The position numbers were made by a program, and so were the translations under genes. The notes under the pieces were generated by a model. It made no database searches. It was given only the letters and a program-made list of their open reading frames with translations, and was not told where the DNA came from. Source: Balamuthia mandrillaris (Eukaryota > Discosea > Longamoebia > Balamuthiidae). From it: DNA of 64,000 nucleotides. Below are positions 21,654-33,920 of the stretch, piece by piece (position 1 is the stretch's first letter; each line of letters starts with the position of its first letter). The stretch covers positions 137,501-201,500 of the forward strand of contig JAVKOQ010000003.1 in the NCBI GenBank assembly GCA_031835245.1, in the 5' to 3' direction.

Positions 21654-23040
21654 ATGGGCTTCCTTTCTTTTTGGTTGGATATGGTGATGGTGCAGCTGGT
21701 GCCGTTGGCGTTTTGCTGGTTGTCGGTGGTGGATATCGCCACAAAGGGCATGTTCCTAGGCATCAGGCGTTGGTTTGGGGTAACCTTCGAGCTACATGGG
21801 GAACAGCTTCCCTATGTGCCCGAGAAAGGAGAAAAAGTCATGTGGTTGTGCAACCACCGCACATGGGCTGATTTTTTCGTGGACCACATGCTCACAGGTT
21901 TGCTCTGCCCTCCCCCTGCTAGGCCCACAGCTGTAATCTTTTCTGTAACACAATCTCTAACGATGCTTGCTATTGTTGGGCAGGCTTCCAGTGCGCCTAT
22001 TTATCGCGCTGTCTCGTTTTCTTGGGTATTCCTTTTAACAGCTGGGCGGGCTTCACCAATGACACTGTCTGGTTCTTCCGCCGTCCCGCACAACGAGGTA
22101 CGTTGCAACTGAACACCTCACAAGGAGTACCACCGCATGCCTGGCCTTTTGCCTCCTTCTTTGTCACTGTTTCTTGTGTTGTGGTATGTGCAACACCACT
22201 AACAAAAGCAATTATCCACCTCTGCCACAACACGTTGTACTCTCTGCAGATAGGAGAAAGTTTATTGAAACCTTTTATCGGTTTCTGGACCGCCGCTACA
22301 AAAGCACTCCATGGCATGGCCTCCTTATCTACCCAGAAGGCTCTCGTAATGTGCAACCCGATTCCTTGCCCCTTAAGAAAGGTCACTTTCGTTCCGTAAC
22401 TCTGCGGTTTTGCTTTTGCTTTTGCTTTTGCTTTTGCTTTTGCTTTTGCTTTTGCTTTTGCTTTTGCTTTTGCTTTTGCTTTTGCTTTTGCTTTTGCTTT
22501 GTCATTTTCTTATGTGCTTAATGCAACTAGGCTGTATAAACTATGCCTATGAGCGGGGTCTGCCAGTGCAGGTAAGTGACATGTCGTTTTTCTGTTTTAT
22601 TACCCAAACACCATACAAGCCCGTTGGTTGTGTGACTTTTAATCCATCAGATAATCATCGCCACCAACAAGGAGCATATTTTTAACGAATGCACGCTTAC
22701 TAGCAAGCATAACGTGCGGGTAAGAGTGGGTTATTCCAAGGTTCTCCGACCGGAAAACTACTCCTCCAGTGAAGCGTTCTTCTCTGCCATCGAAAGTCTG
22801 TGGCTGGAAACGTGGAAGGAGGTGATGCCACGCCCAGGTGAACAGGACAAGCCCCCCTCAGCGAGGGCACCGGCGTGGGAACCCCCCAATCTCTACAAAC
22901 CCAAAGCCATCCGGCGCAGCTGGGTGCAAGTGCGCTTCCTGTTGGGACTGCTGGTCATGTACGGAGCTCCTGCTGCTCTCCTCTTTTTGTTGTGGAAGGT
23001 GGTGGGTTTTGCCTTGCTGGCAATTTTGTCACAATTTTGA
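21654..23040 (+). CDS. Lysophospholipid acyltransferase (AGPAT/LCLAT-type)
   Basis: Five exons. An N-terminal membrane segment (VQLVPLAFCWLSVV) precedes the acyltransferase motif NHRTWADFF (an NHxxxxD variant), then the acceptor-site block GFTNDTVWFFRR, then motif III IYPEGSRN, then GLPVQIIIATNKE. The C-terminus holds one or two hydrophobic segments (FLLGLLVMYGAPAALLFLLW). The family moves acyl chains to lysophosphatidate or lysocardiolipin at ER or mitochondrial membranes; which substrate is used here cannot be read. Motif I reads NHRTWADFF where NHxSxxD is typical. The intron after LPLKKG carries a TTTTGC expansion (22408-22500). Confidence 0.88.
22408..22500 (+). repeat. TTTTGC hexanucleotide repeat, about 15 copies
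   Basis: Perfect tandem TTTTGC inside an acyltransferase intron between exons ending near 22380 and starting near 22531. It stays open as a Leu or Phe-Cys frame only by chance; the exons on both sides join without it. Confidence 0.95.
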
Positions 23041-23229
23041 GCGTTCTGGTGGTGGTTATTCTCGGAAATTCTATTCTCATTCTCCGTTTCTTTTTTGCCG
23101 ACCTTGTTTTCCCGCCAAAATCACCACCCACAGGGTATTCGCCTTGACGTGAAAGTTGCCCTCACCGAAGTGTGTGTTTCCTACTTTTTAAAAGAAAAGA
23201 AAGTAGTAGTACAGTAGTGAAGGTTTAAA

Positions 23230-24509
23230 ATGGAAGTGGACCAAACCCAGTTCAAGCTCGTCAGCCAGTGGCTCAAAGAGGTATTACAAGTCGAAACCTT
23301 GCCAAGTTTTGAGATCAATAAAACGACGGTGGCACTTCTCCATGACCTTGCCCTAAAAAATAACAGGAGGGATAGTGATTTCGAAGCCCTTCTGCAGGAT
23401 TTTTCTTCTCAAACGGAACGCTTTCGGAAGCAAGGTTTGGCCACACACTGTTCCTCTTGGTACCACGCCATCATGCTTTGCTGAGCTACTTGTTTCTTTC
23501 TATTCCATCTTTGAAGCCGATGCCTTGGGAGAAACCTTTTCTTGGCTGCATATTTCACGGCAAGAGCTTAGCGGGGAAGGCTTACAGAGTCTTGACAACC
23601 TTTCTTCCCTCGCCATTTTACTGGATCTCAAAGACGTAGAACCAACTAGGTTAAAAAAAGCTTCTCTTCATACTCATGGACAGGGAAGGGAGCGTTGCGC
23701 TGACACCTCGTATTGTTTTCATTTTATTTTAAAAAAAGCTACATGCTGGCTCTACAGGCATTGCAAGAGGAGATCGAGGAAGTGCAACATGCTTCTTATC
23801 ACCAGCAGCAATTGGCAGCAGCATTGACAGAGAAGACCCACACTGCCTTACCCTTCCTCGGTGAATGCAATCGGTTACTCTTATCTGTTTCTCGCTTCTC
23901 CAAATACAAGAGTGACGAAAGAAGGGCAGATAACATACTGACTCAGTTGGGTCAATACAATTAGGCTTGCAGCGGCGCATATTGAGGATTTAGCCACTAA
24001 AGAACAAGTAACAGAGGAGCGCTTGCAAGAGATAAAATACCTTCAGCAAAAAAGTATGGAGTACCACGATACACTCCATACGCTTAAGGTACGATGTTGG
24101 AGTTCTCTCTCCCTCTTTCTCCCATTTACCTTTCTTTCTTTTCTTTTCCATAATTGCAGAATGAAATAGAAGCCACTGGCGTTACACCCGAATTTACACA
24201 CTCCGCTCTTATACAAGCACACCAGCAGCTGCAACAAGTTCAACAAGAAACAGATTCGTTGTTGACTGTGTTGAAAGGTTATCTTGAACTTCCACCGGTA
24301 AGTTATAACTTATCTTTATCTTGGTCAATGTGTAGCAGTTTACAGGGCCTTAACTTTGTAGTGGTGGTGATGCAAACCAACAGGACCTAGCTTTGGCTGA
24401 GCTGAAAGTAGCGGAGGCGCGGCAACGATTTGCGGCCGTAGAAGAAGAGATGCAGAGGCACATTCTTGCCATGCAACTCGATGAGGACCATGCAGCCCCT
24501 CTTAAGTAA
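23230..24509 (+). CDS. HAUS1: HAUS augmin-like complex subunit 1
   Basis: Several exons code for a mostly coiled-coil protein. The N-terminus (LVSQWLKEVLQVETLPSFE, TTVALLHDLALKNNRRD) matches the HAUS1 head, where WL--L-----P-FE and T---L--L---N--R- are conserved. LQSLDNLSSLAILLDLKD, LQEEIEEVQHASYH, SALIQAHQQLQQVQQETDSLL and the end DLALAELKVAEARQRFAAVEEEMQRH follow the human protein closely. Augmin recruits gamma-tubulin to spindle microtubules to branch new ones. The identification rests on pattern and order of blocks, without a search. Confidence 0.78.
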
Positions 24510-25012
24510 TAGACAGGGCTGCAAAACAACACGTGCCGCCCACTTGTGGTTCCATTCTACAACCCTCCTCCATCTATCCTCCATCTATGGAGGTTTAGCA
24601 GGAGTTTTTTTTTTTGGGTTGTAGGCCTTTACGGAACAAGAGAGGGGGCCTCTTAATAGTAAATGGGGGGGGGGGGAAGGCAGAGTAGTGAGTGAGGCAT
24701 CATTCAAACTGACATTGACACCAGGTGGCACGCGTGCCAGTAATGCTGCCACTTCGCCATCCTTCCTTCATACCAAGACAGTAAAAGAGCAGACAGTACG
24801 ATGTGCATAGCTACAATAAACTGACCCTTGAACATCCCTGGGAGGAAGAGAGCGAATGGCCATGGAGGAGGTTGCAAAGCAATGCTGCTATTGGAGCGGG
24901 CTCCTGCCCCTGGGCTGGCCGGCGCTGCTCATGCGTAACGAATCGCCAAATACACGATAAACAAAGACCGGTAAAGTAAAAAAAAGCCTCAACAACAAGA
25001 AGGTGAACAAAA
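24510..25012. other. Intergenic region
   Basis: About 500 bp between HAUS1 and the carrier gene. It has a run of 12 G at 24665-24676 and no open frame or RNA that I recognise. It should hold the HAUS1 3' end and the carrier promoter. Confidence 0.6.
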
Positions 25013-26054
25013 ATGGGGCGGGCAGCAGCAGCACCGCCGGTGCAGCAACTGCAAAGGAGTTTCTTGCGGGACGTAATGGCAGGAACAGCCGGCGGGTTGG
25101 CCGTCTGTTTGGTGGGTCATCCTTTTGACACATTGAAAGTGCGGCTGCAGACGCAGCCCATTCAGCAGCCGATCTACAACGGCCTTTGGGACTGCGTTAA
25201 AAAGACTCTGAAATGGGAAGGCTTGGGTGGGTTGTACAAGGGCGTCGGCTCACCCATCGTAGGACAGATGTTCTTCCGTGCTGTCCTCTTTTCCTCTTAC
25301 GGGCAAAGCAAAGCCTTTCTCACTGACTGGCATCAGGCGCAGTCGCCGGCGGCTACTCCTCTTCCTCCTCACTTGTGCTTTGTGGCAGGAACGCTGACCG
25401 GAGTTGCCGCCTCTTTTGTTGAAGGTCCGATAGATCTCTTCAAATCACAGGTGCAAGTTCAGATCCTTCGTGAAAAGAGTTTGCTGAACAAAGGGCTTCA
25501 ACCACCGCCGCCCCAGTATACCAACGTCTTTGACTGCGCTTACAAGATAGCGAGCAGGTGCGTGTTGTTGGTTTTTATTTGTATTTTGATTTGCCAAGCT
25601 TGATGAGAGACTAACTTGTTCTTCCAGGCACGGTCTACGAGGAGTTTATCAGGGGCTGGGTGCAACCTTGCTCAGAAACATTCCTGCCAACACCTTCTTT
25701 TTTGGGGGCTATGAATGGGCTAAAGCAAGCTTTGCCAGCCTCAACCATGCAGGTGACGCAAGCAAGCTGCGGCCCTGGGAGCTCATGAGCAGCGGCGGCG
25801 TGGGCGGCCTTCTCTACTGGACACTCACCTATCCCACCGACGTCATAAAGTCCAGCATGCAAGGGGACAATCCTCACAAGCCCGACCGAAACTTCAGTGG
25901 CATTGTGGATTGCACCCGCAAGCTTTACCAACAACATGGCTGGCGGCGGTTTACTCGTGGTTTCACACCCTGCTTAATGCGTAGCATACCTGCCAATGCT
26001 GCCATGTTCCTCGTTGTGGAAAAGATGCACACTCTCCTTGCCGAGTGGGTCTAG
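25013..26054 (+). CDS. Mitochondrial carrier, acylcarnitine/amino-acid branch (SLC25)
   Basis: Two exons (25013-25557, 25628-26054) give 323 aa, the usual size. There are three repeats with the signatures HPFDTLKVRLQ, GPIDLFKSQVQ and YPTDVIKSSMQ, each starting a transmembrane pair, plus GGLYKGVGSPIVGQ, RGVYQGLGATLLRNIPANTFFFGGYEW and RRFTRGFTPCLMRSIPANAAMF. The first repeat (PFDTLKVRLQTQP...Y.G..DC.KKT) is typical of the SLC25A20/29/45/47/48 and fungal CRC1/ORT group, so a carnitine or basic amino-acid carrier of the inner membrane is likely. The exact substrate is not determinable. Confidence 0.92.
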
Positions 26055-26198
26055 TTTGGTGTGGTGTGGTGTGCGTGCCAGCTTTGCACTTTAGATCTTG
26101 CCGCCGCTGCTCATGCGTGCCTGCTGCTGCTGCTGTTTTGTGACAAACAGCATACGATAGGAACCTGTGGTTGCATCATTATGATTGTATTTTTTTTT

Positions 26199-27303
26199 TT
26201 ACATAAGAAGTTGGTGGTTTTGTAGCAGGAGTTGCTGTAGCTTCGGGTAGAATATCTTTAAAGTAGCGCGGAAGCCATGGCTCGGATCATGACTCAATGG
26301 CAACACTGTTGTGGTGGAAGAGGAAGCGGAGGAAGAGGAGGAACCTAGTGCTTCTGTTGATAGATACACTGAACAAAGGTTCTCAATTTCTTCTTTGTGC
26401 TGGTCAAAGTGAAGACGGATCAAACGCTCGAAAGGGGGTGGAGGGTTGCTCAGGAGATGTATCATAGTCCGTACAGTCCCCAAAAATGCACTTTCATTGT
26501 AGAGCTTGGCCGAGTGAGACCCAAATAAGGTCCCTCTTTGTTTGTCATACCTGTTATCATCACGAAAGCGAGTTAAGAGGCGGGATAACAGATTGAATAC
26601 AGCAGTGTGTCAAACGCACCCCGCCTCAAGGAAGTAGGGCTCTGATGTCCCGAGTATCAGTCCCTGTACGCTGACAGCAACCTTTGAAGATGATAAAAAC
26701 GATCAACTTTCAACTCTGAGGAAAACAAGAGATGATTGGAATTACCTGCAGTAAATTGGAAGTATGGGGATTCCATGTTTCAACGCCCTCTCCTTCCCAA
26801 GTGCCTAAAAGACTCACTAAAAGTTGACGAATGTAAGATTCGCTGCAAAAAGAGCAGTTTTGAATAAGTGGTAGAAGCTTAACGTACGGCATACTTTGCC
26901 CGTTTCATAGAGATTAGGGTTAAATCTTTCATTCAGTGGACTGCAATAATGCACCTTTGGAGGGACGGACGGGTAGGTCTCTCCCAGTTGAACATCGAAG
27001 ATGAATGGGCAATAGGCATATGGTGTTCCCACCGGGCCAGCTATAAGAATTTTGAAGAGATCCATTCTGTTTGCAAAGCCTCTCACGTAAATATCATCTA
27101 AAATCGTAAAGCGTGTGTATGTAAGGCACTACATTCATTTATAGTGTACGCAACACTTACAGGGAAAGACAACTTACTTGGTAAAGATTTTTTTAGAATA
27201 CGCCATTCTTTTGTTACAACTTCAGTCCATTTTTTACGGTTGATGGGTTGCTATTCCTCGTGAGCAATCAGTAACAGCAAACAATCACTAACGAGGAAAA
27301 AAA

Positions 27304-27339
<36 letters not shown>

Positions 27340-30277
27340 CCTACCGTTTCTACAGCACTAAACCGATGGGTGGAGAGACAACGTTGCTCTTCCGCAGAGC
27401 CAGCTTCCAGAAATGCAAACAGAGTAAATGTATTGGAAGTCTCTTCACCTTGTGTTTGCTCTTCCTCTTCGTCTTCCTCTCCACTGCTTAACTCTTCCCA
27501 CTCGTCTTCACTCTCTTCCTCTTCTGTCGGGTCTTTTTCCACTTCGTTCGCCGTGGCACCTCTTCTTCCTGCCACTTCTGGTACATCGCTGGGTTTAGCA
27601 GGCGTTGCTTCCTGATGCTCTGCGTCATCACCTCTTTCATCGTCACTCCTACTGCTACCACTATCTCCTTCAACTTCATCTTCATCTGTATAACCATCCT
27701 CGCTATCATAGTGGTCGGCGTCAATCAGATCAAGGTCATCACTGCAAAACACAAGGATGAGCAACGCAGAAGAGAGAAAGAGGAGAGAGAGAGCCTATCA
27801 ATAGCAGCCTACCTATCAACCCGATACACTTCATCGTAGTTGACCCAATCCTCGGTTCCGTCAGACCAGTGGATGAGGAGCTTTCCACTGCTCATGTCAA
27901 TTAGTTCTCCTACCCACGCTTGCTGTTGCCCACTTACAGGCTCTGTCAGCATAGATGGTGGTGTTTCTGCGGTTGTTTCTAGGATCTGAGGATGCTCGGG
28001 ATGGTAGGCTTTCAGGGGAGAGGCCTCTGGCATGGTCGCTGGAGGCGTGTTTGTGACCACCACCTCTGATGACTGCGGCAACTTAAGCACTATATCTCCA
28101 ATTCTATATTCAAAGTCTGGGTGGCTCTGAATTGTGTAGAACGACACCTCTTCTAGCACTTCGGTCTCCCCTTTTTCTTTCTCTTTGCCATTCTGGGCTG
28201 TTGGGAATGGTAGCCAGAGCACGCGGCATGTCCTTTGGCTGGAGTTAACGTATTTAACGACACCCACTCGAGGTTGACGTGTCGTAGAAGCGGTAGATAT
28301 GTGTTCCGTCGGGCCGCTGTTGGAAACTTCTTGTTGTTGCTGCTGCTGCTGCTGAGGGATAGTAGTGCTGTTGGGAAGGGTGGTGATGGCCATGGGCCGA
28401 AGGAGTTGATTCTCAGTAACCTCAAGGACTAGATCCTCTGGCCAAAAGTCCTTGTCTAGAATGTGCATTACTGGAATCAGTTCTTTCGAGGCAATGTTTT
28501 GTTCTCTACTGCTGTCTTGCCATATTACGTCTGCAAATGTATGGATGCAAGTTACAACTGCACAGTTGTTAGCATCATCGCCAATCTTGTTCTGTTGTTT
28601 TTTCTGGTTTGTATTGTGATGTGACATCTTCTTTTTCGTTTTTTGGTTTTTTTTCTTGCCCTTGGACTTGGTACTGGCATCCCGTTTTTGTCCACTGGTG
28701 ATGTTACGACCATCTTTGTTGCTGTTAGGTTTGTTCTCTTGAGATAGAGAGTAGGTAGTCGACGGTGTTGTGGCAACAGTAAATTCACCCCTACGTACTC
28801 CTACAAACACCACCAGTTGATATTTAAAACGGAGAGAGAGAGAGAGAGAGAGAGAGAGGAGGACATATAGAACATAACTGGATGAGTACCTGGTTGACAG
28901 ATGGCTACATCCCCAATTCTCCAATGAACATGATTAAAGTAATCAAGCACAACCAGCTCAGAGGGCGGATAGGTTGCCCTAGTGCCAGTGGCTAATGCCT
29001 CTCTGTGCTGTTATATGAGACACTCATTGGTCAGTCATATGGGGTCGGCAGGCCGATAAAATGGAGTACCTCGGTGGTAGCAACCCATAGGACTTGAACT
29101 TCAAACGGTTCCACCTTAACAACCCTCTGTGCATCAAATGGTCAGGAAAAATATTGTAGGTTCATCAAGCCAAAGAAAACGTTAGAGAGAGGAACGTACA
29201 CCCTGATTATGCTTGCGTCGTTGATAGGTGCCATGTATCCATCGTATAGAGTCCTGTTTCACAGTGGACATATTGGTGTCGAATAGCATACCAGGATAAT
29301 AGGCATAGTTCCAGTCTTCTTCTTCGTCATCGTCCTCGTCATCGTACTTAATGGGAGGGGCGGGACATAACTCGCAGAGGGCGCCATCTTTGAATTGGAC
29401 CTGTATGCTCACTTTGCACTTGGTTTGAAAACATCAGTGGTGTTCCTCTCATCATCTTACAGTGAGAAAACTAAACCAAACCACTAACCCACAACACAAC
29501 AACAATGCTACAACACAAAGGAGACGAGAATAGAGTAAGTTACATACCATTGTAACACGACCAAGCAAGGGACCCCGCACCACAAAGGTATGAGGCTGAA
29601 AGGAATGCACGTGCCAAGCGTTGTTGGGGGCAGGCACCCACGTCTGTTGTTCGCCAGTTGAGAATTTGAGGTCCAGATAGACATGCACCTTCTCCACCAG
29701 CCCGCTTTGTGCATCGATTGGTGCTTTGGTTTTGGTCACAACGTCTCCCTGCACAATTGCTCTGTCCACCACCACCAGCCGCTTGGCCTCCAGAGCCTCT
29801 TGTTCGTCCTCTAGTAAGGCATCTTGCAGCCTGCGAGGTCCCCATTCCACTAGCACGCTTTCCTCTGGGAGAGGTTCCTCCTCGCTGTCACTGTAGTCCT
29901 CCTCGCTGTCCGACTGCCAACCTAACTTTGAGACGCAGCCAATGTTCTCCGGCTTGTTTGGCAAGCACACCAAGTCATCTGTAAAAAGCTGCTCTTCTTG
30001 TCAGTGACTTGACTCCCTTTGAAACTCCGCCTTCCACTCCACACTCAGAGAGAGAAAGAGGGAGAGAGAGAAAGAGAGAAAGAGAGAAAGAGAGAGAGAG
30101 GAGAGAGAGAGAGAGAGAAATAGAAGACTGACTGAGAGAGACTCTGCCAGTGAGCAGGCAGGTGCGTACCTGAGGGTGGTCTGTGTAAGGAACCTTGCCG
30201 AGCTGAGGACTGGAAGTGTCATTACTATTATTGCTGTCATTGTTGCTGGTGCTGTTGTGGTGCAGTCGTCGCTGCAT
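26199..30277 (-). CDS. UBE2O: Large E2/E3 hybrid ubiquitin-conjugating enzyme, UBE2O type
   Basis: Many exons. The N-terminal part (30277 down to about 29440) has TDDLVCLPNKPENIG, an acidic SDSEEDYSDSEEE tract and VEWGPRRLQ. The central conserved regions include YAYYPGMLFDT, VGVVKYVNSSQRTCRVLWLP and VGELIDMSSGKLLIHWSDGTEDWVNYDEVYRVD (about 27830-27920), followed by the acidic DADHYDSEDGYTDEDE. The catalytic UBC domain (about 27086-26700) has DLFKILIAGPVGTPY, FDVQLGETYPSVPPKVHY, NPNLYETGKVC with the active-site Cys, and SLLGTWEGEGVETWNP. The C-terminus has TVRTMIHLLSNPPPPFE. This order is diagnostic of UBE2O, a cytosolic quality-control enzyme for orphan ribosomal and nuclear proteins. The first exon junction (near 30170/30000) is uncertain. 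Confidence 0.88.
27307..27337. repeat. AC dinucleotide repeat in a UBE2O intron
   Basis: About 15 AC units. On the UBE2O coding strand it is a GT repeat, so it is the one long intronic microsatellite here that is not pyrimidine-rich on the sense strand. Confidence 0.9.
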
Positions 30278-30640
30278 GATGCTGAAAGTACGGGTGCGGG
30301 GGAGCAACCCAACAGTCCGCTCGCTAGCTCGCTTCCCGCCGTTAAACGCACAGGCACACAGGTCTTCTTCTCCAAGAGGAGGAGGAAGAAGAGGAAGCAG
30401 CAGCAGCTTTCTCTGTCCTCCGCTTTTCACGATGAGCCTCCAAGCTATGAGGTGGAGGTGGCCAAAGTAAGGGGCACCGATGCTCATAGGGTAGGTAGCG
30501 TAATTACGAAACCCTTCTTGGCCCTCTGCCCTGCCTGTCCCACCCCCACACAACCCCCACCCCTCCCACCAGCAGCAGACCAAAGAGGAGGAAGGGAGAA
30601 GCTAGCAGTGGCGTCCGGCCCCGGTACGCACAAAACGAGC
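30278..30640. promoter_or_regulatory. Shared upstream region, UBE2O and 295-aa protein
   Basis: 363 bp between diverging starts, GC-rich with C-runs and A/G-rich blocks. Open frames cross it but lack any family signal. A two-way promoter is inferred. Confidence 0.35.
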
Positions 30641-31959
30641 ATGGCGGAGGCAACCACCCCCACCCCCACTGTTCTTTCTGCCGCCGCTGGAGGCAAGCCC
30701 CCCGCCAAAGCCGCCAAGGAGGCAAAGGAGAGCAAGCTAGAGCCCAGCAGCCTGGAGGCTCTGCTGGAGAAGCGGCTGGCAAACTTCGACTACCTAAAAC
30801 GGGTGCACCAGGGCTCCGCCCTCTGGATGAACACCCTCCAACTCACCAAAGAAGACCTGGCCCGGTTTTACCTCCACAAAACCCAACGCAAAAAGACGCT
30901 TACTTCCCTCACCTCCAACGGCCCGCTTAGCATTTCTCCTTCCGCTGCCTCTTCCTTCTCCTCCTCTTCGTCCTCTCACGCACCAACCAATACCAACGAC
31001 ACATTTCTTCAAAAGCGGTGCGTTTGCTCGCCCTGCATTCTCTCTTTTTTCCCTCCTCTTTATTCTCTCTAGTTGAGCCTCCAGCAAACCATGTATTAAA
31101 AAGGTCAGAGAGCTGGTTCTACATGGGCATTAGCTTGGCCCCGTTGATCACCGTGGATACCGCCGAAACATTCCTGCATGCCTTTCTAACCTTCTGGGAG
31201 GAGTACGAGGACTGGACCGAGAAAGGCGGTCCCGACCAGGAAATTCCCTCTGGTGCTGCTGGCACCAACTATTCCGGCAAGAAGACACCCAGAAAGAGAG
31301 TAATGCTGCCTAAGCCTCCTTCCTCTTCCTCCCCCCTACCTTCCTCTTCTCTCCCTCTGCATTAACACTTGCCTTGTCATTGTAGTCAAAACGAGAGTAC
31401 CTGACCACCCCAAACATAGTACGTATTATGTTTGCTTTCTCTGTTTGTTGATACAAGATCCTTAGCGTAGATGGTGTGTGCCATCTTATTAACCCTCATC
31501 ATGAATGTGTTGCTATGCAGCCATCCACCCTCGACTACCTTGAAATAGTGTACAGCTTGTTTGATCTACTCGTTCATCTCTACAAAAAGCTGCTCAGCTT
31601 GTGTGCTACTCTCACTACCACACAAATCAAAACCGCCTTTAAGATAGATGCCCGCATCAAGGTACGATTTCTCCATTCTTTAATGTCTGCATTTCTCCCC
31701 CTGTAGCTTCTTTCTGCTATTTTCTTCTCTTTTTGTCCTGCCTCCTCCGCCTTGATTGTGCAAACTGACATGAATGCATTATACGTGGCGATGGCTGCTT
31801 TCCTTGGCGGATGAGTAGAATCACGTGCTTACCACGGTCAGCAAAGAGTTAGAGAAGTTAGCTCTGGCGACGTTGGATGAGCAAATGGCAAGCGTTGGCA
31901 ACCTATTCAGCAGCGGCCTCATAGTACTTGGTGGCGGTCACCACCTGCTTGAGGACTAG
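30641..31959 (+). CDS. Conserved-looking helical protein, not recognised
   Basis: Five exons (30641-31017, 31104-31299, 31386-31418, 31521-31661, 31819-31959) join in phase to give 295 aa. An Ala/Pro/Lys-rich N-terminus is followed by LEALLEKRLANFDYLKRVHQG and LTKEDLARFYLHKTQRKK, then a core with SWFYMGISLAPLITVDTAETF and HAFLTFWEEYEDWTEK. The C-terminal half (DYLEIVYSLFDLLVHLYKKL, FKIDARIKNHVLTTVSKELEKLALATLDEQ) is amphipathic helix throughout. No membrane segment or signal is seen. The aromatic-rich core and the clean exon phases argue for a real, conserved gene. I do not recognise the family and assign no function. Confidence 0.8.
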
Positions 31960-32121
31960 GGAGCGACTGTCGTGGTGAATGGTAAGAGGAGGGTGGTGCA
32001 GATGTATTTATACCACAGCTGAGACAACGCAAACTTTGCTTTGTGAACTTTGTACAACCTTTTTAGACAAACAACTTAAATAATAATAAAAATAATGAGG
32101 AAAGGGAGGAGAACATCTTGC

Positions 32122-33920
32122 TTAAGAACGGTGAAGAGGAGGAGAGCGTCGACGAGGGCGATAGCTGGGGGCCGTAGAAGACGGGAGCGATCTGTTGAAC
32201 GAGAGGCCTGCCGTCAGCAGCTCCTTCAAATTGTTAAAGAGAAGACGAAGCAAGCGGGGAGCTCTGTCTTTTCGCAGAAACAAAAGGAAGGAATAGCATC
32301 CAAGGAAAGAGGCAACGAGGCATAAGCCTAACCACAACGTATAGCGCAGGGTCATTGCGTGGCGTTTTGCAAAATGAGAAGAAGGGGCGAGACTGGTGGG
32401 AGTAGATATGGAGGAGGTGATTGGGCTGGCTAGAGACATTATCCATTGGAAAAGGCTTTGCGGAAATGTCACGTCAGAAGGTGAGACAACCACATCTGTG
32501 TTGGTATTGCGTCTGATAGTAGGAAGGCTGGTTATGGCAGATGCGTCTCTTTCTTCCACCCTATGTGATGAGGAAAGAGGTGCACTACGTTCACCACTGG
32601 TGTCATCGCTTAGCACTTTATTGCTAGTTGGTGATGCTGGGTTGGTTGTTTGAAATGTATCGCTGTGGGTGGCAATAGGAGTAGTAGCAGCAGCAGCAGT
32701 CTTCTGTTGCCGGCTGGAAGGGGGCTGCTCTTTGCGTTCTTCCGCCGCTCGTTGCTCCGAAAACAAAGCCCGCCTCAACCTCTTTATTTTTGGATTTTTA
32801 ATGTTAGTTTTTGAGAAGAGGTTCGGAAACAAAAGTACCTCCAGTTTTTGGGCAGGGATGGCGGTGGCGTCGCCAAGGTGAGCTAACAAGTCACTGGCCT
32901 CCTGGTAATGTTGCAGAGGCAAAAGAATATGCATCACAAACAGCTCAAGAACAGCAAGGCTTTGCTGTCTTGTGAATGGTGGCCACCGTTTGTTCTCTTC
33001 CTCCTTGGCTTCCTTTCGGCTCTTACTATGGTCATTGTCAGCAAATAGCAAGGCAAATAGGACCAATTCCTGCTGTCTCTTCTTTTCTTCGCATGCTGAT
33101 GTAGTAGCAGCAGAAGGAGTAGAAGTTAGACGAGGAGGACCTTTTCCACCATTGGCCTGCTGTTGCTCTAAGGGCAAGGAGTCTTCCTCCTTGTCTGCCT
33201 TCTCCTTGCCTTTACGGCTGCTGGCTTCCTCATGGTTGCCGAGTTCCGGATTGGCAGTCACCACGGCGGCGTTGAGGTAGGCCACTGCCAATTCTTTGGC
33301 ATGTTCCAACTGGCCAAGAGAGATTTGCAAGTTCAGCCTTCACAACGTTGGATGGAATATATATTAGCACGAGAACGGAAACTAGAAGGGGAAGCACGAA
33401 TAACCTACATTAACAAGAACACTTGCAGGGGTATGTGAGGCAAAGCTCCGTAGAACTCAAAGATGAAGTCCTCCACGTCCACATGCCGCTTCAACTCGAA
33501 AAGAAGCTGTATCATAAGGAGCACCAACCGAGTCGCCGTGTCGTTCCGGGCTAATGTTGCCTTCCAATCGTCTTTACGTGCGGTAGTGCTGCCTGAAAAG
33601 CCTTGGCGGAGAGTTTCTTCTTTCTTCGCCTGTGGGTGAAGAGCGCGTTTTGTTTGCGCAAAGTTGTGTAGCACGTTGTTGGGGTTGGCGGTAGGCTTGT
33701 GAGCAGCTGTGTGGGGAGGCAAAGTGGTGGTCACAGCGCGAGCATCGTACTTGGCCAGCTGCTCCCTGCAAAGGAGGAAAGCGTCCTGGAAGCGCCCCAA
33801 CAAAAACAGGCTTTCGATCTGGTCGAGCGCCACGCTGGCGCTCATCTTTTCCTTGCTGGTGCACAGGGAGCGGCGGCGTTCCTGCTCTTCCCACCCGTTG
33901 GGCAGGCTGCTGGCTTCCAT
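32122..33920 (-). CDS. PEX26-like tail-anchored peroxisomal protein
   Basis: Starts at 33920. The N-terminal half is helical repeat-like (ALDQIESLFLLGRFQDAFLLCREQL, RLVLLMIQLLFELKRHVDVEDF, LQISLGQLEHAKELAVAYLNAAV, LAVLELFVMHILLPLQHYQEASDLL). A disordered Ser/Thr-rich linker follows, then one membrane segment near the end (TLRYTLWLGLCLVASFLGCYSFLLFL) and a basic tail (RPRRRSPPLHRS). PEX26 has the same plan, including a -LLPL---SEAEEL block before the linker and a C-terminal anchor with a basic end. PEX26/PEX15 docks the PEX1-PEX6 ATPase on peroxisomes. The match is by architecture plus this block, so other tail-anchored helical proteins remain possible. Confidence 0.6.

Noticed and set aside
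30001-30583. Upstream extension of the UBE2O first exon to 30583
   Set aside because: The added residues lack any family resemblance; the Met at 30277 gives a compact shared promoter.
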